NCBI RefSeq assembly: GCF_047250365.1
Contig: NZ_JBLBVL010000022.1
Coordinates: forward strand, 1 to 64,000
Direction: 5' to 3'
Length of the DNA stretch: 64,000 bases
Origin: Thaumasiovibrio sp047250365
GTDB taxonomy: Bacteria; Pseudomonadota; Gammaproteobacteria; Enterobacterales; Vibrionaceae
The notes beneath the pieces were generated by a model. The model had not been told where the DNA came from. It did no database searches and was given only the letters and a program-made list of their open reading frames with translations. Position numbers and translations under genes: made by a program. Below, one piece after another: positions 15,979 to 25,739 of the stretch (position 1 is its first letter; every line of letters begins with the position of its first letter).

Positions 15979-17625
15979 TTACATCATCCCTGGCATGCCA
16001 CCCATACCGCCCATGCCACCCATATCAGGCATTGCAGGCGCATCTTTAGCTGGAAGTTCAGACACCATTGCTTCAGTGGTGATCATAAGACCTGCAACAG
16101 ATGCCGCGAACTGAAGTGCGCTACGCGTTACTTTAGTTGGGTCCAAAATACCCATTGCAATCATGTCGCCGTATTCGCCCGTTGCAGCGTTGTAGCCGTA
16201 GTTAGCTTCACCCGCCTTCACGTTGTTAGCAACCACAGACTCTTCGTCGCCAGCATTGCTGGTGATTTGACGCAGTGGCGCTTCCATTGCGCGTAGCGCA
16301 ACACGGATACCAACGTTCTGCTCTTCGTTGTCACCTTGTAGGTCAACCACTTTTGATGCTGCGCGGATCAGTGCAACACCACCACCTGCAACCACACCTT
16401 CTTCAACCGCTGCACGAGTTGCATGCAGTGCATCTTCAACGCGGTCTTTCTTCTCTTTCATTTCAACTTCAGTCGCTGCACCAACTTTGATCACTGCAAC
16501 ACCGCCAGCGAGTTTAGCCACGCGCTCTTGCAATTTCTCTTTGTCGTAATCTGACGTTGCTTCTTCGATTTGACCACGAATTTGTGCAACGCGACCTTGG
16601 ATAGCCGCTTCATCACCAGTACCATCGATGATCGTGGTGTTTTCTTTAGTGATAGCAATGCGCTTCGCTTGACCTAGGTCTTCTAACGTTACTTTCTCTA
16701 GCTCTAGGCCCACTTCTTCAGAAATAACCGTACCACCCGTTAGAATCGCGATGTCTTGAAGCATTGCTTTACGACGATCACCAAAACCTGGTGCTTTAAC
16801 CGCTGCTACTTTCACGATGCCACGCATGTTGTTCACAACCAAGGTGGCTAGCGCTTCACCTTCTACATCTTCTGCAATGATAAGCAGCGGACGAGATGCT
16901 TTTGCTACGGCTTCTAATGTCGGCAGTAGTTCACGAATGTTCGATACTTTTTTGTCGACAAGCAGAATAAACGGATTTTCTAGCTCAACACTGCCAGATT
17001 CTTGGTTATTGATGAAGTAAGGAGATAGGTAACCGCGATCGAACTGCATACCTTCAACAACGTCAAGCTCATCTTGAAGTGCTTGACCTTCTTCAACGGT
17101 AATAACGCCGTCACGGCCTACTTTTTCCATTGCTTCAGCAATGATGTTACCAACAGTGGTATCAGAGTTCGCAGAGATAGTCCCCACCTGTGCGATCGCT
17201 TTGGTATCTGCACAAGGGACAGATAGGGCTTTTAGCTCTTCAACTGCAGCGATAACCGCTTTATCGATACCACGCTTAAGATCCATTGGGTTCATACCCG
17301 CAGCAACAGCTTTCAGACCTTCAGCAATAATAGATTGTGCAAGAACAGTCGCAGTCGTTGTTCCGTCACCTGCTGCGTCATTGGCTTGTGACGCCACTTC
17401 TTTAACCATTTGTGCGCCCATGTTCTGGAACTTGTCTTCCAGCTCAATTTCACGCGCGACAGATACGCCATCTTTCGTGATGGTTGGTGCACCAAATGAT
17501 TTGTCTAATACAACATTACGGCCTTTAGGACCTAACGTTACTTTAACGGCATCAGCAAGGACATTAACGCCTTCTAGCATTCTTACGCGAGCGTCATTTC
17601 CAAACTTAACTTCTTTAGCTGCCAT
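15979..17625 (-). CDS. groEL: 60-kDa chaperonin GroEL
   Basis: Cytoplasmic ATP-dependent folding chamber. 548 residues, the usual length. Begins MAAKEVKFGNDARVRMLEGVNVLADAVKVTLGPKGRNVV; the ATP-binding DGTTTATVLA, the apical and intermediate regions, and the GGMGGMGGMPGMM tail are all present. Lies 42 bp downstream of groES in the standard bicistronic operon, driven by the sigma-32 promoter before groES. Confidence 0.98.
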   Translation of the reverse strand: MAAKEVKFGNDARVRMLEGVNVLADAVKVTLGPKGRNVVLDKSFGAPTITKDGVSVAREIELEDKFQNMGAQMVKEVASQANDAAGDGTTTATVLAQSIIAEGLKAVAAGMNPMDLKRGIDKAVIAAVEELKALSVPCADTKAIAQVGTISANSDTTVGNIIAEAMEKVGRDGVITVEEGQALQDELDVVEGMQFDRGYLSPYFINNQESGSVELENPFILLVDKKVSNIRELLPTLEAVAKASRPLLIIAEDVEGEALATLVVNNMRGIVKVAAVKAPGFGDRRKAMLQDIAILTGGTVISEEVGLELEKVTLEDLGQAKRIAITKENTTIIDGTGDEAAIQGRVAQIRGQIEEATSDYDKEKLQERVAKLAGGVAVIKVGAATEVEMKEKKDRVEDALHATRAAVEEGVVAGGGVALIRAASKVVDLQGDNEEQNVGIRVALRAMEAPLRQITSNAGDEESVVANNVKAGEANYGYNAATGEYGDMIAMGILDPTKVTRSALQFAASVAGLMITTEAMVSELPAKDAPAMPDMGGMGGMGGMPGMM

Positions 17626-17667
17626 GATTTTCTTCCTTACTTAGATTCTTGTTTAAATTGAAGTGAA

Positions 17668-17958
17668 TTACTCAACGATAGCCATGATGTCGCTTTCAGA
17701 CAGGATCAGGACCTCTTTACCATCAATCTTTTCGGTTTTGGTGCCATAGCCTTCTGAGAAAATAACTGTATCGCCAACCTTGACGTCCAATGGCTGAACT
17801 GTACCGTTTTCTAGGATGCGGCCTTTGCCCACCGCTAAAATGGTGCCTCGAGTTGACTTTTCTGCTGCAGAGCCAGTTAGCACAATGCCACCAGCAGATT
17901 TTGATTCAACTTCTTGGCGCGCTACGATAACGCGGTCATGTAAAGGACGAATATTCAT
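17668..17958 (-). CDS. groES: 10-kDa co-chaperonin GroES
   Basis: 96 residues from the Met at 17958 (MNIRPLHDRVIVARQEVESKSAGGIVLTGSAAEKS), the conserved family start, with a GGAGA site nine bases upstream; the reading frame extends ten residues further, which no homologue uses. The mobile loop GGIVLTG is present. Forms the lid of GroEL. First gene of the operon. Confidence 0.97.
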   Translation of the reverse strand: MNIRPLHDRVIVARQEVESKSAGGIVLTGSAAEKSTRGTILAVGKGRILENGTVQPLDVKVGDTVIFSEGYGTKTEKIDGKEVLILSESDIMAIVE

Positions 17959-18036
17959 CGGTCGTCTCTCCTGATTATTTATATCCATGATTAGAACAAT
18001 GCCGACAATAAGTCAGGCGTCACTTAGTTAACTCAT

Positions 18037-18065
18037 TTATGGGGATGACAAAATCAGAACCCAAG
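18037..18065 (-). promoter_or_regulatory. Sigma-32 (RpoH) heat-shock promoter of groES-groEL
   Basis: On the minus strand CTTGGG (18065-18060) and CCCCATAA (18044-18037) are separated by 15 bp. This fits the sigma-32 consensus CTTGAA / CCCCATNT closely. Confidence 0.85.
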
Positions 18066-18162
18066 CCTTCCTGCACTTTTTTTTTATTTTTTCATCCCCT
18101 TTACACCAATTAGGGCTTTCGATTAGGGTTATCGCGTACCCGATAACTTTAAATGCATCCCG

Positions 18163-19539
18163 ATGACTATAAAAGCGACGTCCAATTCACTGCCACACGA
18201 TAAGCATGGCTTGCTCAGCGCACCAGTTAATGGCGTATTACGCCAAATGACTGTGCCGATGGTGTTGGGGCTGATCGCCATTTTATTGTTCAATTTGGTC
18301 GATACGTTTTTTATCGCCATGCTGGGTACTGAAGCGTTAGCCGCTGTTAGCTTTACTTTTCCCATTACGTTTGCCGTCAACTGCATTACGATGGGCGTCG
18401 GCGTTGGTCTGTCTTCATTGATAGGGCAGCAGCTAGGACAAGGACATCACCATGTCGCTGCGCGTTTAACCACCCATGGTTTGTTGCTAGCTCTTGCCTT
18501 AGTATGTAGTGCCTCGACGATTGGTCTACTCACATTAACCCCCTTATTTTCAAGCCTTGGTGCCAACCACTCATTGTTACCATTAATTTCTGACTATATG
18601 GTTATCTGGTATTGGAGCATTCCCTTATTGGTTATTCCAATGGCAGGCAACAGTGCGATTCGTGCCAGTGGAGATACCCGATCGCCAGCAGTCATTATGA
18701 TGTTAGCCGGGGTCATCAATGGCCTTCTCGACCCGTTGCTAATCTTTGGCTTAGGCCCCTTCCCCGAACTAGGTATTCAGGGGGCTGCTATTGCCAGCGC
18801 CATCAGCTGGCTCGGTGCATTAATAGGCTCTGGCTATCTACTGGCAGTACGTGAGCGGTTACTGACCTTTCCTACCTGGCATGGCTTATTTCATGATTGG
18901 CGACGAATTTTAGTGATTGGTACACCCGCTGGTATATCGAACGCCATGACCCCTCTGTCTGGAGCTATTCTAATGGGGGTGCTTGCAACTCATGGCAATG
19001 CGGCTGTCGCGGCGTACGGGGCAGCACAACGGATAGAGTCATTACTTTTAATTGTCGCGATGGCACTTGCTTCGGTATTTACACCGTTTATGGCGCAAAA
19101 TATGGGGGCGGGATTATATCTACGTGCATTTAAGGGGTTATTTAACGCGATGCGCTTTAGCTTCTTTTTTCAACTTTTTGCCTATATCTTATTCGTCCCC
19201 TTAACTTGGCCTATTACCTATTTTTTCACCATCGATACGGCCGTGCAGGATAACCTGTGGCTATACCTTATTATGGTTCCTGCTAGTTACGGCATGCAAG
19301 GATGTATGATGCTACTCGTTTCAGCACTCAATGCACTACAACGTTCCTCACAAGCCATGCTATGTAACTTTATTCGGCTGTTTGTTTTGCTGCTACCGAT
19401 GAGCATCTATGCCAGCCACAGCCAAGGCATTGACGGTATCTTTACCGCAATTGCCTTGGCGAATGTTATCGCCGGCGCTGGTGCTTTACTGTATGCCTTT
19501 AAACTGCGCCAACATTACTTGAGACAATTACTTCCCTAG
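18163..19539 (+). CDS. MATE-family multidrug/Na+ or H+ antiporter
   Basis: 458-residue inner-membrane exporter with about 12 helices in two homologous halves. Typical MATE segments are visible: VPMVLGLIAILLFNLVDTFFIAMLGTEALAAVSF near the start, GNSAIRASGDTRSP, and AAYGAAQRIESLLL in the second half. The substrate cannot be inferred. The last 12 bases overlap the 3' end of the convergent fxsA. No good Shine-Dalgarno precedes the ATG, so the start is moderately secure. Confidence 0.9.
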   Translation: MTIKATSNSLPHDKHGLLSAPVNGVLRQMTVPMVLGLIAILLFNLVDTFFIAMLGTEALAAVSFTFPITFAVNCITMGVGVGLSSLIGQQLGQGHHHVAARLTTHGLLLALALVCSASTIGLLTLTPLFSSLGANHSLLPLISDYMVIWYWSIPLLVIPMAGNSAIRASGDTRSPAVIMMLAGVINGLLDPLLIFGLGPFPELGIQGAAIASAISWLGALIGSGYLLAVRERLLTFPTWHGLFHDWRRILVIGTPAGISNAMTPLSGAILMGVLATHGNAAVAAYGAAQRIESLLLIVAMALASVFTPFMAQNMGAGLYLRAFKGLFNAMRFSFFFQLFAYILFVPLTWPITYFFTIDTAVQDNLWLYLIMVPASYGMQGCMMLLVSALNALQRSSQAMLCNFIRLFVLLLPMSIYASHSQGIDGIFTAIALANVIAGAGALLYAFKLRQHYLRQLLP

Positions 19540-20046
19540 CCGGTCATTTTTGTCGTCTTTGTGTTCAAACTCACCTTCATAGATATCACCATTACGCGAG
19601 CTCTGCGATCGATCATGTGGAGGCTGCTGTGAAGAGAACGGGTCTTGCTGATGCCCGAACCCTGCCTGGAAACCAGCTTGCCCCATCGTCTGCACTTTGA
19701 CACGTTTCATTATCTCTTGCGCTAAGTAAGCACGCGGCACAGGTAAAAGAACCAGCATTCCCAATGCATCAGTCATAAAGCCGGGGGTCAACAAAAGCAC
19801 CCCACACACTGCTAACATAACCCCTTCCAATATTTGCTGTGCTGGCATCTCCCCTTGTTGTAAACGCTGTTGGACAGACATTAGTGTCATGATCCCTTGG
19901 CTACGTACAAGCGACGCACCAACCACGGCAGTCAACAAAACAAGCGACAGCGTGGGCCATAAACCAAGCACACCACCCACCTGAACAAACAGGGCGATTT
20001 CAATAATCGGGACGAAGATGAATAGCAGTAATAAAATAGAAAACAC
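19528..20046 (-). CDS. fxsA: FxsA-family membrane protein
   Basis: 172 residues if the GTG at 20046 is used. I prefer it because AAGGGG lies six bases upstream and the product then begins directly with the hydrophobic MVFSILLLLFIFVPIIEIALFVQVGG typical of the family; a longer TTG-started frame reaches 20088. Three or four membrane helices are followed by a hydrophilic Gln/Ser/Asp-rich tail. E. coli FxsA protects against phage T7 exclusion by F plasmid; the normal role is unknown. Convergent with and overlapping the MATE gene. Confidence 0.88.
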   Translation of the reverse strand: MFSILLLLFIFVPIIEIALFVQVGGVLGLWPTLSLVLLTAVVGASLVRSQGIMTLMSVQQRLQQGEMPAQQILEGVMLAVCGVLLLTPGFMTDALGMLVLLPVPRAYLAQEIMKRVKVQTMGQAGFQAGFGHQQDPFSSQQPPHDRSQSSRNGDIYEGEFEHKDDKNDRLGK

Positions 20047-20449
20047 AACCAACCCCTTAACAACTACGTGCAGTGAATAGCACCACAACTCTCACTTTCA
20101 ATATGGAGATAACTCTGCCGTTTTGCAATGATGACACCCAAACAAAACGTAGCTGAACCCACTTTGAACTGGAAAGCAAAAAAAGTCAGTTAAATTTGCT
20201 ATCAACGAATTCTTTCCGCGTAAAAATAAGTTACAGTAATTGATGTAAATCACATAGCTATACAAAATTTAGTTAACTTTGATAAATCAACAGTGGTAAT
20301 ATTGCATTAGCGAATTAATACAGCGTATTATCCACCTAGTTGTCTAAGAAGACAGTTATTTGCTTTGGCAAATGGACGCAAGAAAGGAATCTATGCACGG
20401 ATTGAGTTGGTTCTAGTTTCAACTTTTTTCAAATCCTAGAAGGCGACAT
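20047..20449. promoter_or_regulatory. aspA upstream region with FNR/CRP-type site
   Basis: This 403-bp gap between the divergent fxsA and aspA holds TTGATGTAAATCAC at 20240-20253, one mismatch from the FNR consensus; the same bases also resemble half of a CRP site (ATCACA). It is almost the same sequence as the box before frdA. A second dyad TTGAT-AA-ATCAA lies at about 20279-20290 with non-FNR spacing. The leader to aspA would be about 150 nt. AAGGCGAC serves as ribosome site. Confidence 0.6.
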
Positions 20450-21907
20450 ATGTCACAGATGATTGAAAACCAAGCACAAAACACCCAAAACACTGCTACT
20501 CGTGTAGAAGAAGACCTATTGGGTCAGCGTCAGATCCCATCTGATGCATACTATGGTATCCACACCCTACGTGCGGTAGAGAACTTCAATATTTCATCGA
20601 CCACGATTTCTGACGTGCCTGAGTTCGTACGCGGCATGGTATTTACCAAAAAAGCTGCTGCAATGGCAAACAAAGAGCTAGGTGTAATTCCAGCAGACGT
20701 TGGCGAGTTCATCATCAAAGCTTGTGATGTCATTCTAGAAACTGGCAAGTGCATGGATCAGTTCCCATCTGATGTTTATCAAGGTGGTGCGGGCACATCA
20801 GTTAACATGAACACAAATGAAGTTGTGGCAAACCTTGCTCTTGAGCTAATGGGCAAAGAGAAAGGCGATTACGAAACCGTAAACCCTAACGATCACGTTA
20901 ACAAAAGTCAGTCAACTAACTGTGCTTACCCAACGGGTTTCCGCGTGGCTGTTTACAACAGCGTGATGAAAGCGATTGAAGAACTTGAATACCTAAAAGG
21001 CACGTTCGAAGTTAAAGCCGAAGAGTTTAAAGACGTACTGAAAATGGGCCGTACCCAGCTTCAAGACGCTGTTCCGATGACTGTTGGCCAAGAGTTCAAA
21101 GCTTTTGCTGTTCTAGTGAACGAAGAGATTCGTTGCCTGAAACACACTGCTGCATTACTGCTAGAAGTAAACCTAGGTGCAACGGCGATCGGTACCGGCC
21201 TTAACACTCCAACTGGTTACCAAGAACTTGCAGTACAACGCCTTGCTGAAGTAACCGGTCTTGCTGTTGTTCCTTCTGAAGACTTAATCGAAGCAACCTC
21301 TGACTGTGGTGCTTATGTTATGGTTCACGGTGCACTTAAGCGTCTAGCCGTTAAACTCTCTAAGATCTGTAACGACTTACGCCTTCTATCTTCTGGTCCT
21401 CGCGCTGGTCTAAATGAGATCAACCTACCAGAAATGCAGGCTGGCTCTTCTATCATGCCTGCTAAAGTAAACCCTGTTATCCCTGAGGTTGTTAACCAAG
21501 TTTGCTTCAAAGTATTTGGTAACGACACCACCATCACATTCGCAGCAGAAGCGGGCCAGCTTCAGCTAAACGTGATGGAGCCTGTTATTGGCCAGGCGCT
21601 ATTCGAATCTATCGAGATTCTAGCCAACGCTGCACGCAACCTTGGTGAAAAGTGCATCGAAGGTATCACCGTTAATGCTGACGTATGTAAGCAATACGTG
21701 ATGGGCTCGATTGGTATCGTCACTTACTTGAACCCACTAATCGGTCATCACGAAGGTGATATCGTTGGTAAGATCTGTGCTGAAACCGGCAAAAGCGTAC
21801 GCGAAGTCGTGCTGGAGCGCGGCCTTCTAACGGAAGAGCAACTGGATGACATCTTCTCTGTTGAGAACCTAATGAACCCAGAATATAAAGCGAAGCGTTA
21901 CAACTAA
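20450..21907 (+). CDS. aspA: Aspartate ammonia-lyase
   Basis: Converts L-aspartate to fumarate and ammonia, feeding fumarate to the reductase encoded earlier in the window. 485 residues, fumarase/aspartase superfamily. RVEEDLLGQRQIPSDAYYGIHTLRA at the start and the catalytic signature GSSIMPAKVNPV are intact. The first 16 residues (MSQMIENQAQNTQNTA) are a Gln/Asn-rich extension relative to enteric AspA. Followed by a terminator and then the Dcu carrier gene. Confidence 0.96.
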   Translation: MSQMIENQAQNTQNTATRVEEDLLGQRQIPSDAYYGIHTLRAVENFNISSTTISDVPEFVRGMVFTKKAAAMANKELGVIPADVGEFIIKACDVILETGKCMDQFPSDVYQGGAGTSVNMNTNEVVANLALELMGKEKGDYETVNPNDHVNKSQSTNCAYPTGFRVAVYNSVMKAIEELEYLKGTFEVKAEEFKDVLKMGRTQLQDAVPMTVGQEFKAFAVLVNEEIRCLKHTAALLLEVNLGATAIGTGLNTPTGYQELAVQRLAEVTGLAVVPSEDLIEATSDCGAYVMVHGALKRLAVKLSKICNDLRLLSSGPRAGLNEINLPEMQAGSSIMPAKVNPVIPEVVNQVCFKVFGNDTTITFAAEAGQLQLNVMEPVIGQALFESIEILANAARNLGEKCIEGITVNADVCKQYVMGSIGIVTYLNPLIGHHEGDIVGKICAETGKSVREVVLERGLLTEEQLDDIFSVENLMNPEYKAKRYN

Positions 21908-21930
21908 GCGCATTCTCTTTCAGTTCAAAA

Positions 21931-21955
21931 AGCGGGCCTTGGTGCTCGCTTTTTT
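21931..21955 (+). terminator. Terminator of aspA
   Basis: Stem AGCGGGC / GCTCGCT with one G-T pair and a 6-nt loop, then six T. Confidence 0.85.
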
Positions 21956-22336
21956 GTATCTCCGGCTTCACATCATGACCTTCACCACCATGATCGCAAC
22001 AAAACAGCAACACCTCACCACCACTACGCAAACAACAACAGAGCATTAACAAAACCACAACGAAACAATGTGTGGGATTGAAAATTCAAAACAAGATCTA
22101 ATACTGCATATATCCCAAAAAATAATGCCAATCACCATAAAGTTGATCTAACCCAATCATTACTTCCTTAGCATTAATTTAAAATACCATTCAAGCAATC
22201 GATTTGAGAGGATCGATAAGGCACTTCAAGTATATGTCGCAACCGCGTGGTAACACACCACTCACACTAAAGACACAGATGCCCAACGAAGTGCTTACAC
22301 GGACTATTTGCTATTTATTCTTATCTAGGAGAGATT
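21956..22336. other. Non-coding gap between aspA and the Dcu gene
   Basis: 380 bp, AT-rich in the middle. I see no convincing gene; one open frame on each strand lacks any family feature. A short stem GTGGT-AACAC-ACCAC lies near 22247, and a TAGGAGAG ribosome site serves the Dcu start. A promoter for the carrier presumably lies here but I cannot place it. Confidence 0.5.
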
Positions 22337-23650
22337 ATGTTTTTATTACAGTTCCTCATCGTTTTAGGCTGTATCTTAATTGGTGCCCGCATCGGCGGAA
22401 TTGGTTTAGGTGTCATGGGGGGAATGGGGCTAGCGATTCTCTCCTTTGTATTTGGCCTACAACCAACCAGCCCACCAATTGGTGTCATGCTCATGATCAT
22501 GGCGGTTGTTGCAGCTGCTGCATCCATGCAAGCCGCAGGTGGTTTAAGCTACCTAATTAAAATAGCTAGCTCAATCTTACGTAAAAATCCCAAGCATATT
22601 ACTTTCATCGCTCCAGCCGTCACTTACTTCTTCACCATGATGGCCGGTACCGGTCACGTCGCTTATTCTGTTCTTCCTGTTATTGCTGAAGTTAGCCGTC
22701 GTAGCGGTATTCGGCCAGAGCGTCCATTAGGTATGGCCGTAATTGCTTCACAATTTGCGATTGTAGCCAGTCCGATTGCAGCAGCCGTTGTGGCATGTGT
22801 GGCATTCTTAGAGCCACAAGGCATTACATTAGCGGATGTCTTGATGGTAACTATCCCTGCCACTTTCCTTGGTTTGTTCTCTGCATGCTTGATTGTTAAC
22901 AAGCTCGGTAAAGAATTAAAAGACGATCCTGAATATCAACGTCGCCTACAAGATCCTGCATTCCGCGCTGAAATGGAGCAAGAAACGCAAGTCGACAATG
23001 TTGTTATTGCACCTACCGCGAAGAAATCTGTCTTTATCTTTCTCGTTGCTGCACTGACTGTTGTCATAATGGGCGCTTTCCCTGGGCTACGTCCTCACTT
23101 CGATGGCAGCGCGATGGGGATGGCCGATACCATTGAGATTGTAATGTTAACCGCAGCAGCGCTGATCATTCTTATCTGTAAGCCTGATGGCTATGCCATT
23201 ACACAAGGGTCTGTTTTCCATGCGGGCATGCGGGCGATTGTTGCCATCTTTGGTATTGCTTGGTTGGGCGACACGCTAACAGCTGCGCACATCGAAGACG
23301 TAAAATCGGCGGTATCCACCATTGTTGAAGTAGCACCATGGGCATTTGCAATTGCACTGTTTGCTCTATCGGTCATGGTCAATTCACAAGGTGCAACCAC
23401 TGCTGTATTGATCCCTCTCGGTATCTCTATCGGCTTGCCTGTCCATGTCATCATTGCAACGTTTGTCGCTGTAAATGGCTATTTCTTTATTCCGAATTAC
23501 GGCCCAATTATCGCGTCTATCGACTTTGACCAAACCGGTACAACCAAGATTGGTAAGTACATCTTTAACCATAGTTTCATGTTGCCAGGCTTACTCAGCA
23601 TGTTCTTCAGTATTATTTATGGCTTTATTTTTGCGGGTTTAACCCTGTAA
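22337..23650 (+). CDS. Anaerobic C4-dicarboxylate transporter, DcuA/DcuB family
   Basis: Inner-membrane fumarate/succinate/aspartate exchanger. 437 residues with 10-12 helices. The N-terminus (ARIGGIGLGVMGGMGLAILSFVFGLQPTSPP) and GTGHVAYSVLPVIAEV are closer to DcuB as I remember it, whereas the gene position after aspA is that of DcuA in enterics, so I leave the symbol open. Together with AspA and FrdABCD it gives aspartate-to-fumarate-to-succinate respiration: import aspartate or fumarate, export succinate. Confidence 0.92.
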   Translation: MFLLQFLIVLGCILIGARIGGIGLGVMGGMGLAILSFVFGLQPTSPPIGVMLMIMAVVAAAASMQAAGGLSYLIKIASSILRKNPKHITFIAPAVTYFFTMMAGTGHVAYSVLPVIAEVSRRSGIRPERPLGMAVIASQFAIVASPIAAAVVACVAFLEPQGITLADVLMVTIPATFLGLFSACLIVNKLGKELKDDPEYQRRLQDPAFRAEMEQETQVDNVVIAPTAKKSVFIFLVAALTVVIMGAFPGLRPHFDGSAMGMADTIEIVMLTAAALIILICKPDGYAITQGSVFHAGMRAIVAIFGIAWLGDTLTAAHIEDVKSAVSTIVEVAPWAFAIALFALSVMVNSQGATTAVLIPLGISIGLPVHVIIATFVAVNGYFFIPNYGPIIASIDFDQTGTTKIGKYIFNHSFMLPGLLSMFFSIIYGFIFAGLTL

Positions 23651-23670
23651 TCAATCCACCTCACAAAAAG

Positions 23671-23693
23671 GGCGCGATTATCGCGCCTTTTTT
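23671..23693 (+). terminator. Terminator of the Dcu gene
   Basis: Perfect stem GGCGCGA / TCGCGCC with TTA loop and six T; A-rich on the 5' side. Confidence 0.92.
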
Positions 23694-23827
23694 CTTATTC
23701 GCTGTTTAAAACATTTCATGCATTCTCTTGCGTATTGGTCGAACAAAATAAATTTCCCACGCAATGAAACCAAACATGCTAATCTCAGGTCTTTAAAATA
23801 GACCTTTATAATATTGTAGTCAGCCGG

Positions 23828-25642
23828 ATGATAATCTCTCGAATACACCAACTCTTATGCGCCATCTTATTTAGTTTATCCTTCCCTGTCCTGGCATTAA
23901 ACTTGCCCGGCATGAATAATACGGGGTTTGTTAGTGTTGATGAGGCTTTTGTTCTTAACTTTCAACAACAAGATAACCAGCTGACCCTAAATTGGCAGAT
24001 CCTCCCCGAGCACTACCTCTATCAGCACGCTTTTGTTGTTGATGGCAATGGAGCGACGATCACCAATGTGGTGATTCCTGATGGGGTTCCCTACGTTGAC
24101 CCTTATTTTGGTGAAGTCGCGATCTATCGACAGTTTGTCGAACTTAACATCGACCTTGCACACATCGGCGATAATGCCAGCGTGCTGATCACGTATCAAG
24201 GCTGTGCCGACGCGGGTTTATGCTATCCACCAGAGACGCGCCAAGTTCCACTGCAGTCTTTTACTCCCCTTCAAACGTTTAACAACAGCACACCGATAGA
24301 GACTAACACTGAATATGCGATAGCGAATAACGACACAGCAGCCCAAAATTCAAATTTACACAGCAATCAATTATCATTAGCGGCGAAACTGGCGAGCTCA
24401 GCCTGGACACCGGCCCTGTTCTTTTTGCTGGGGATTGGATTGGCTTTTACCCCGTGTGTCTTACCCATGTATCCAATCTTGAGTGGTATCGTGCTTGGTG
24501 GTGGTAAACGTAATCAACGCCAAGCTTTAGGGCTAGCCCTCGTTTACGTACAAGGTATGGCACTGACCTATACGCTACTGGGCCTGGTCGTTGCCTCCGC
24601 TGGCATGCAATTTCAAGCCGCTATGCAGCATCCTTATGTATTGATTGCGCTAAGCCTTCTTTTTGTCATCTTAGCCCTTGCCATGTTTGGTGCCTATACC
24701 CTGCAGCTGCCTTCATCACTGCAAACCCGCCTGAATCAGTGGAGTAATCAACAACAAGGCGGACATTACTTGGGTGTGTTTACCATGGGAGCCATTTCCG
24801 GCCTTGTCTGCTCCCCATGCACCACGGCGCCCCTTTCTGGCGCTTTACTGTATGTGGCACAAAGTGGCGATGTCGTCACTGGCGGATTAGCACTCTATGC
24901 ACTCGCCCTCGGCATGGGATTGCCTCTCATTGCTGTCGCGGTATTTGGCAATCAACTGCTGCCTCGCGGTGGAGATTGGATGGAACGGATAAAGGTACTG
25001 TTTGGGTTTGTCTTGCTCGCCGTGCCGATATTCCTGCTCGAGCGCATTTTACCCACACCATTGATACCCTATTTGTGGGCCATTCTTGGGCTCACTTTCT
25101 TCGGTTGGGTATACCACCTAAAAACGCGTCTTCCTCTCGGCTGGCGAGGCACTTTAATTGCCATTGTTGCCATTCTCGGTATGTTTGCCTCAGTTCAGCC
25201 CCTATATCATCAGTGGTTTATGCCGCAAGCTAAATCAACCCAAAGCATCAATTTCATGCGCATTACGAATGCCGAAGCATTACAACAAGCTTTGGATTCA
25301 GCTCAACAGCAAGGAAAGCCGGTGATGCTCGACTTTTATGCCGATTGGTGCAGTGCTTGTAAAGAGTTCGAGCAGTACACATTCCATCATGCCGATGTCG
25401 AACAGCAATTACAGCACTTTGTGTTATTGCAGGCCGATGTCACCCGCAACACCACCGAGGATTTCGCTCTGCTCAATCAACTCGATGTGCTTGGCTTACC
25501 CACCATCGACTTCTGGGACAGCCAAGGTAATCACCGTAAAGACGCGCGAATAACCGGCTTTCTCAATGCAGAGCGCTTTATGCAACACCTCGACGCAGCA
25601 CAGTTGATCCAAACAGATCAACCATCAAGCATTGGCGAATAA
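23828..25642 (+). CDS. dsbD: Thiol:disulfide interchange protein DsbD
   Basis: Moves electrons from cytoplasmic thioredoxin to periplasmic DsbC, DsbG and CcmG. 604 residues. A signal peptide (MIISRIHQLLCAILFSLSFPVLA) precedes the periplasmic alpha domain with cysteines in GCADAGLCYPPE. The eight-helix beta domain has cysteines in FTPCVLPMYP and VCSPCTTAP. The C-terminal thioredoxin-like gamma domain has DWCSACKEFE. All three cysteine pairs are intact. In frame order: alpha about 25-150, beta about 185-440, gamma about 480-595. Confidence 0.96.
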   Translation: MIISRIHQLLCAILFSLSFPVLALNLPGMNNTGFVSVDEAFVLNFQQQDNQLTLNWQILPEHYLYQHAFVVDGNGATITNVVIPDGVPYVDPYFGEVAIYRQFVELNIDLAHIGDNASVLITYQGCADAGLCYPPETRQVPLQSFTPLQTFNNSTPIETNTEYAIANNDTAAQNSNLHSNQLSLAAKLASSAWTPALFFLLGIGLAFTPCVLPMYPILSGIVLGGGKRNQRQALGLALVYVQGMALTYTLLGLVVASAGMQFQAAMQHPYVLIALSLLFVILALAMFGAYTLQLPSSLQTRLNQWSNQQQGGHYLGVFTMGAISGLVCSPCTTAPLSGALLYVAQSGDVVTGGLALYALALGMGLPLIAVAVFGNQLLPRGGDWMERIKVLFGFVLLAVPIFLLERILPTPLIPYLWAILGLTFFGWVYHLKTRLPLGWRGTLIAIVAILGMFASVQPLYHQWFMPQAKSTQSINFMRITNAEALQQALDSAQQQGKPVMLDFYADWCSACKEFEQYTFHHADVEQQLQHFVLLQADVTRNTTEDFALLNQLDVLGLPTIDFWDSQGNHRKDARITGFLNAERFMQHLDAAQLIQTDQPSSIGE

Positions 25643-25739
25643 TCTAATTATGATCAATAACATAGTTCTGGCTATTCAAATTGACCTATTGAGCATGGGG
25701 TGATATAGATTATTACAAACCATTAACAAGTGGCCACTC

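Noticed and set aside
20279..20290. TTGAT-AA-ATCAA dyad as a second FNR site before aspA
   Set aside because: The spacer is two bases rather than four, which does not fit FNR binding geometry; kept only as a note in the region entry.
22204..22560. 118-codon open frame before the Dcu gene
   Set aside because: More than half overlaps the Dcu coding sequence in another frame; no family motif and composition (Cys/His/Trp-rich) typical of a shadow frame.
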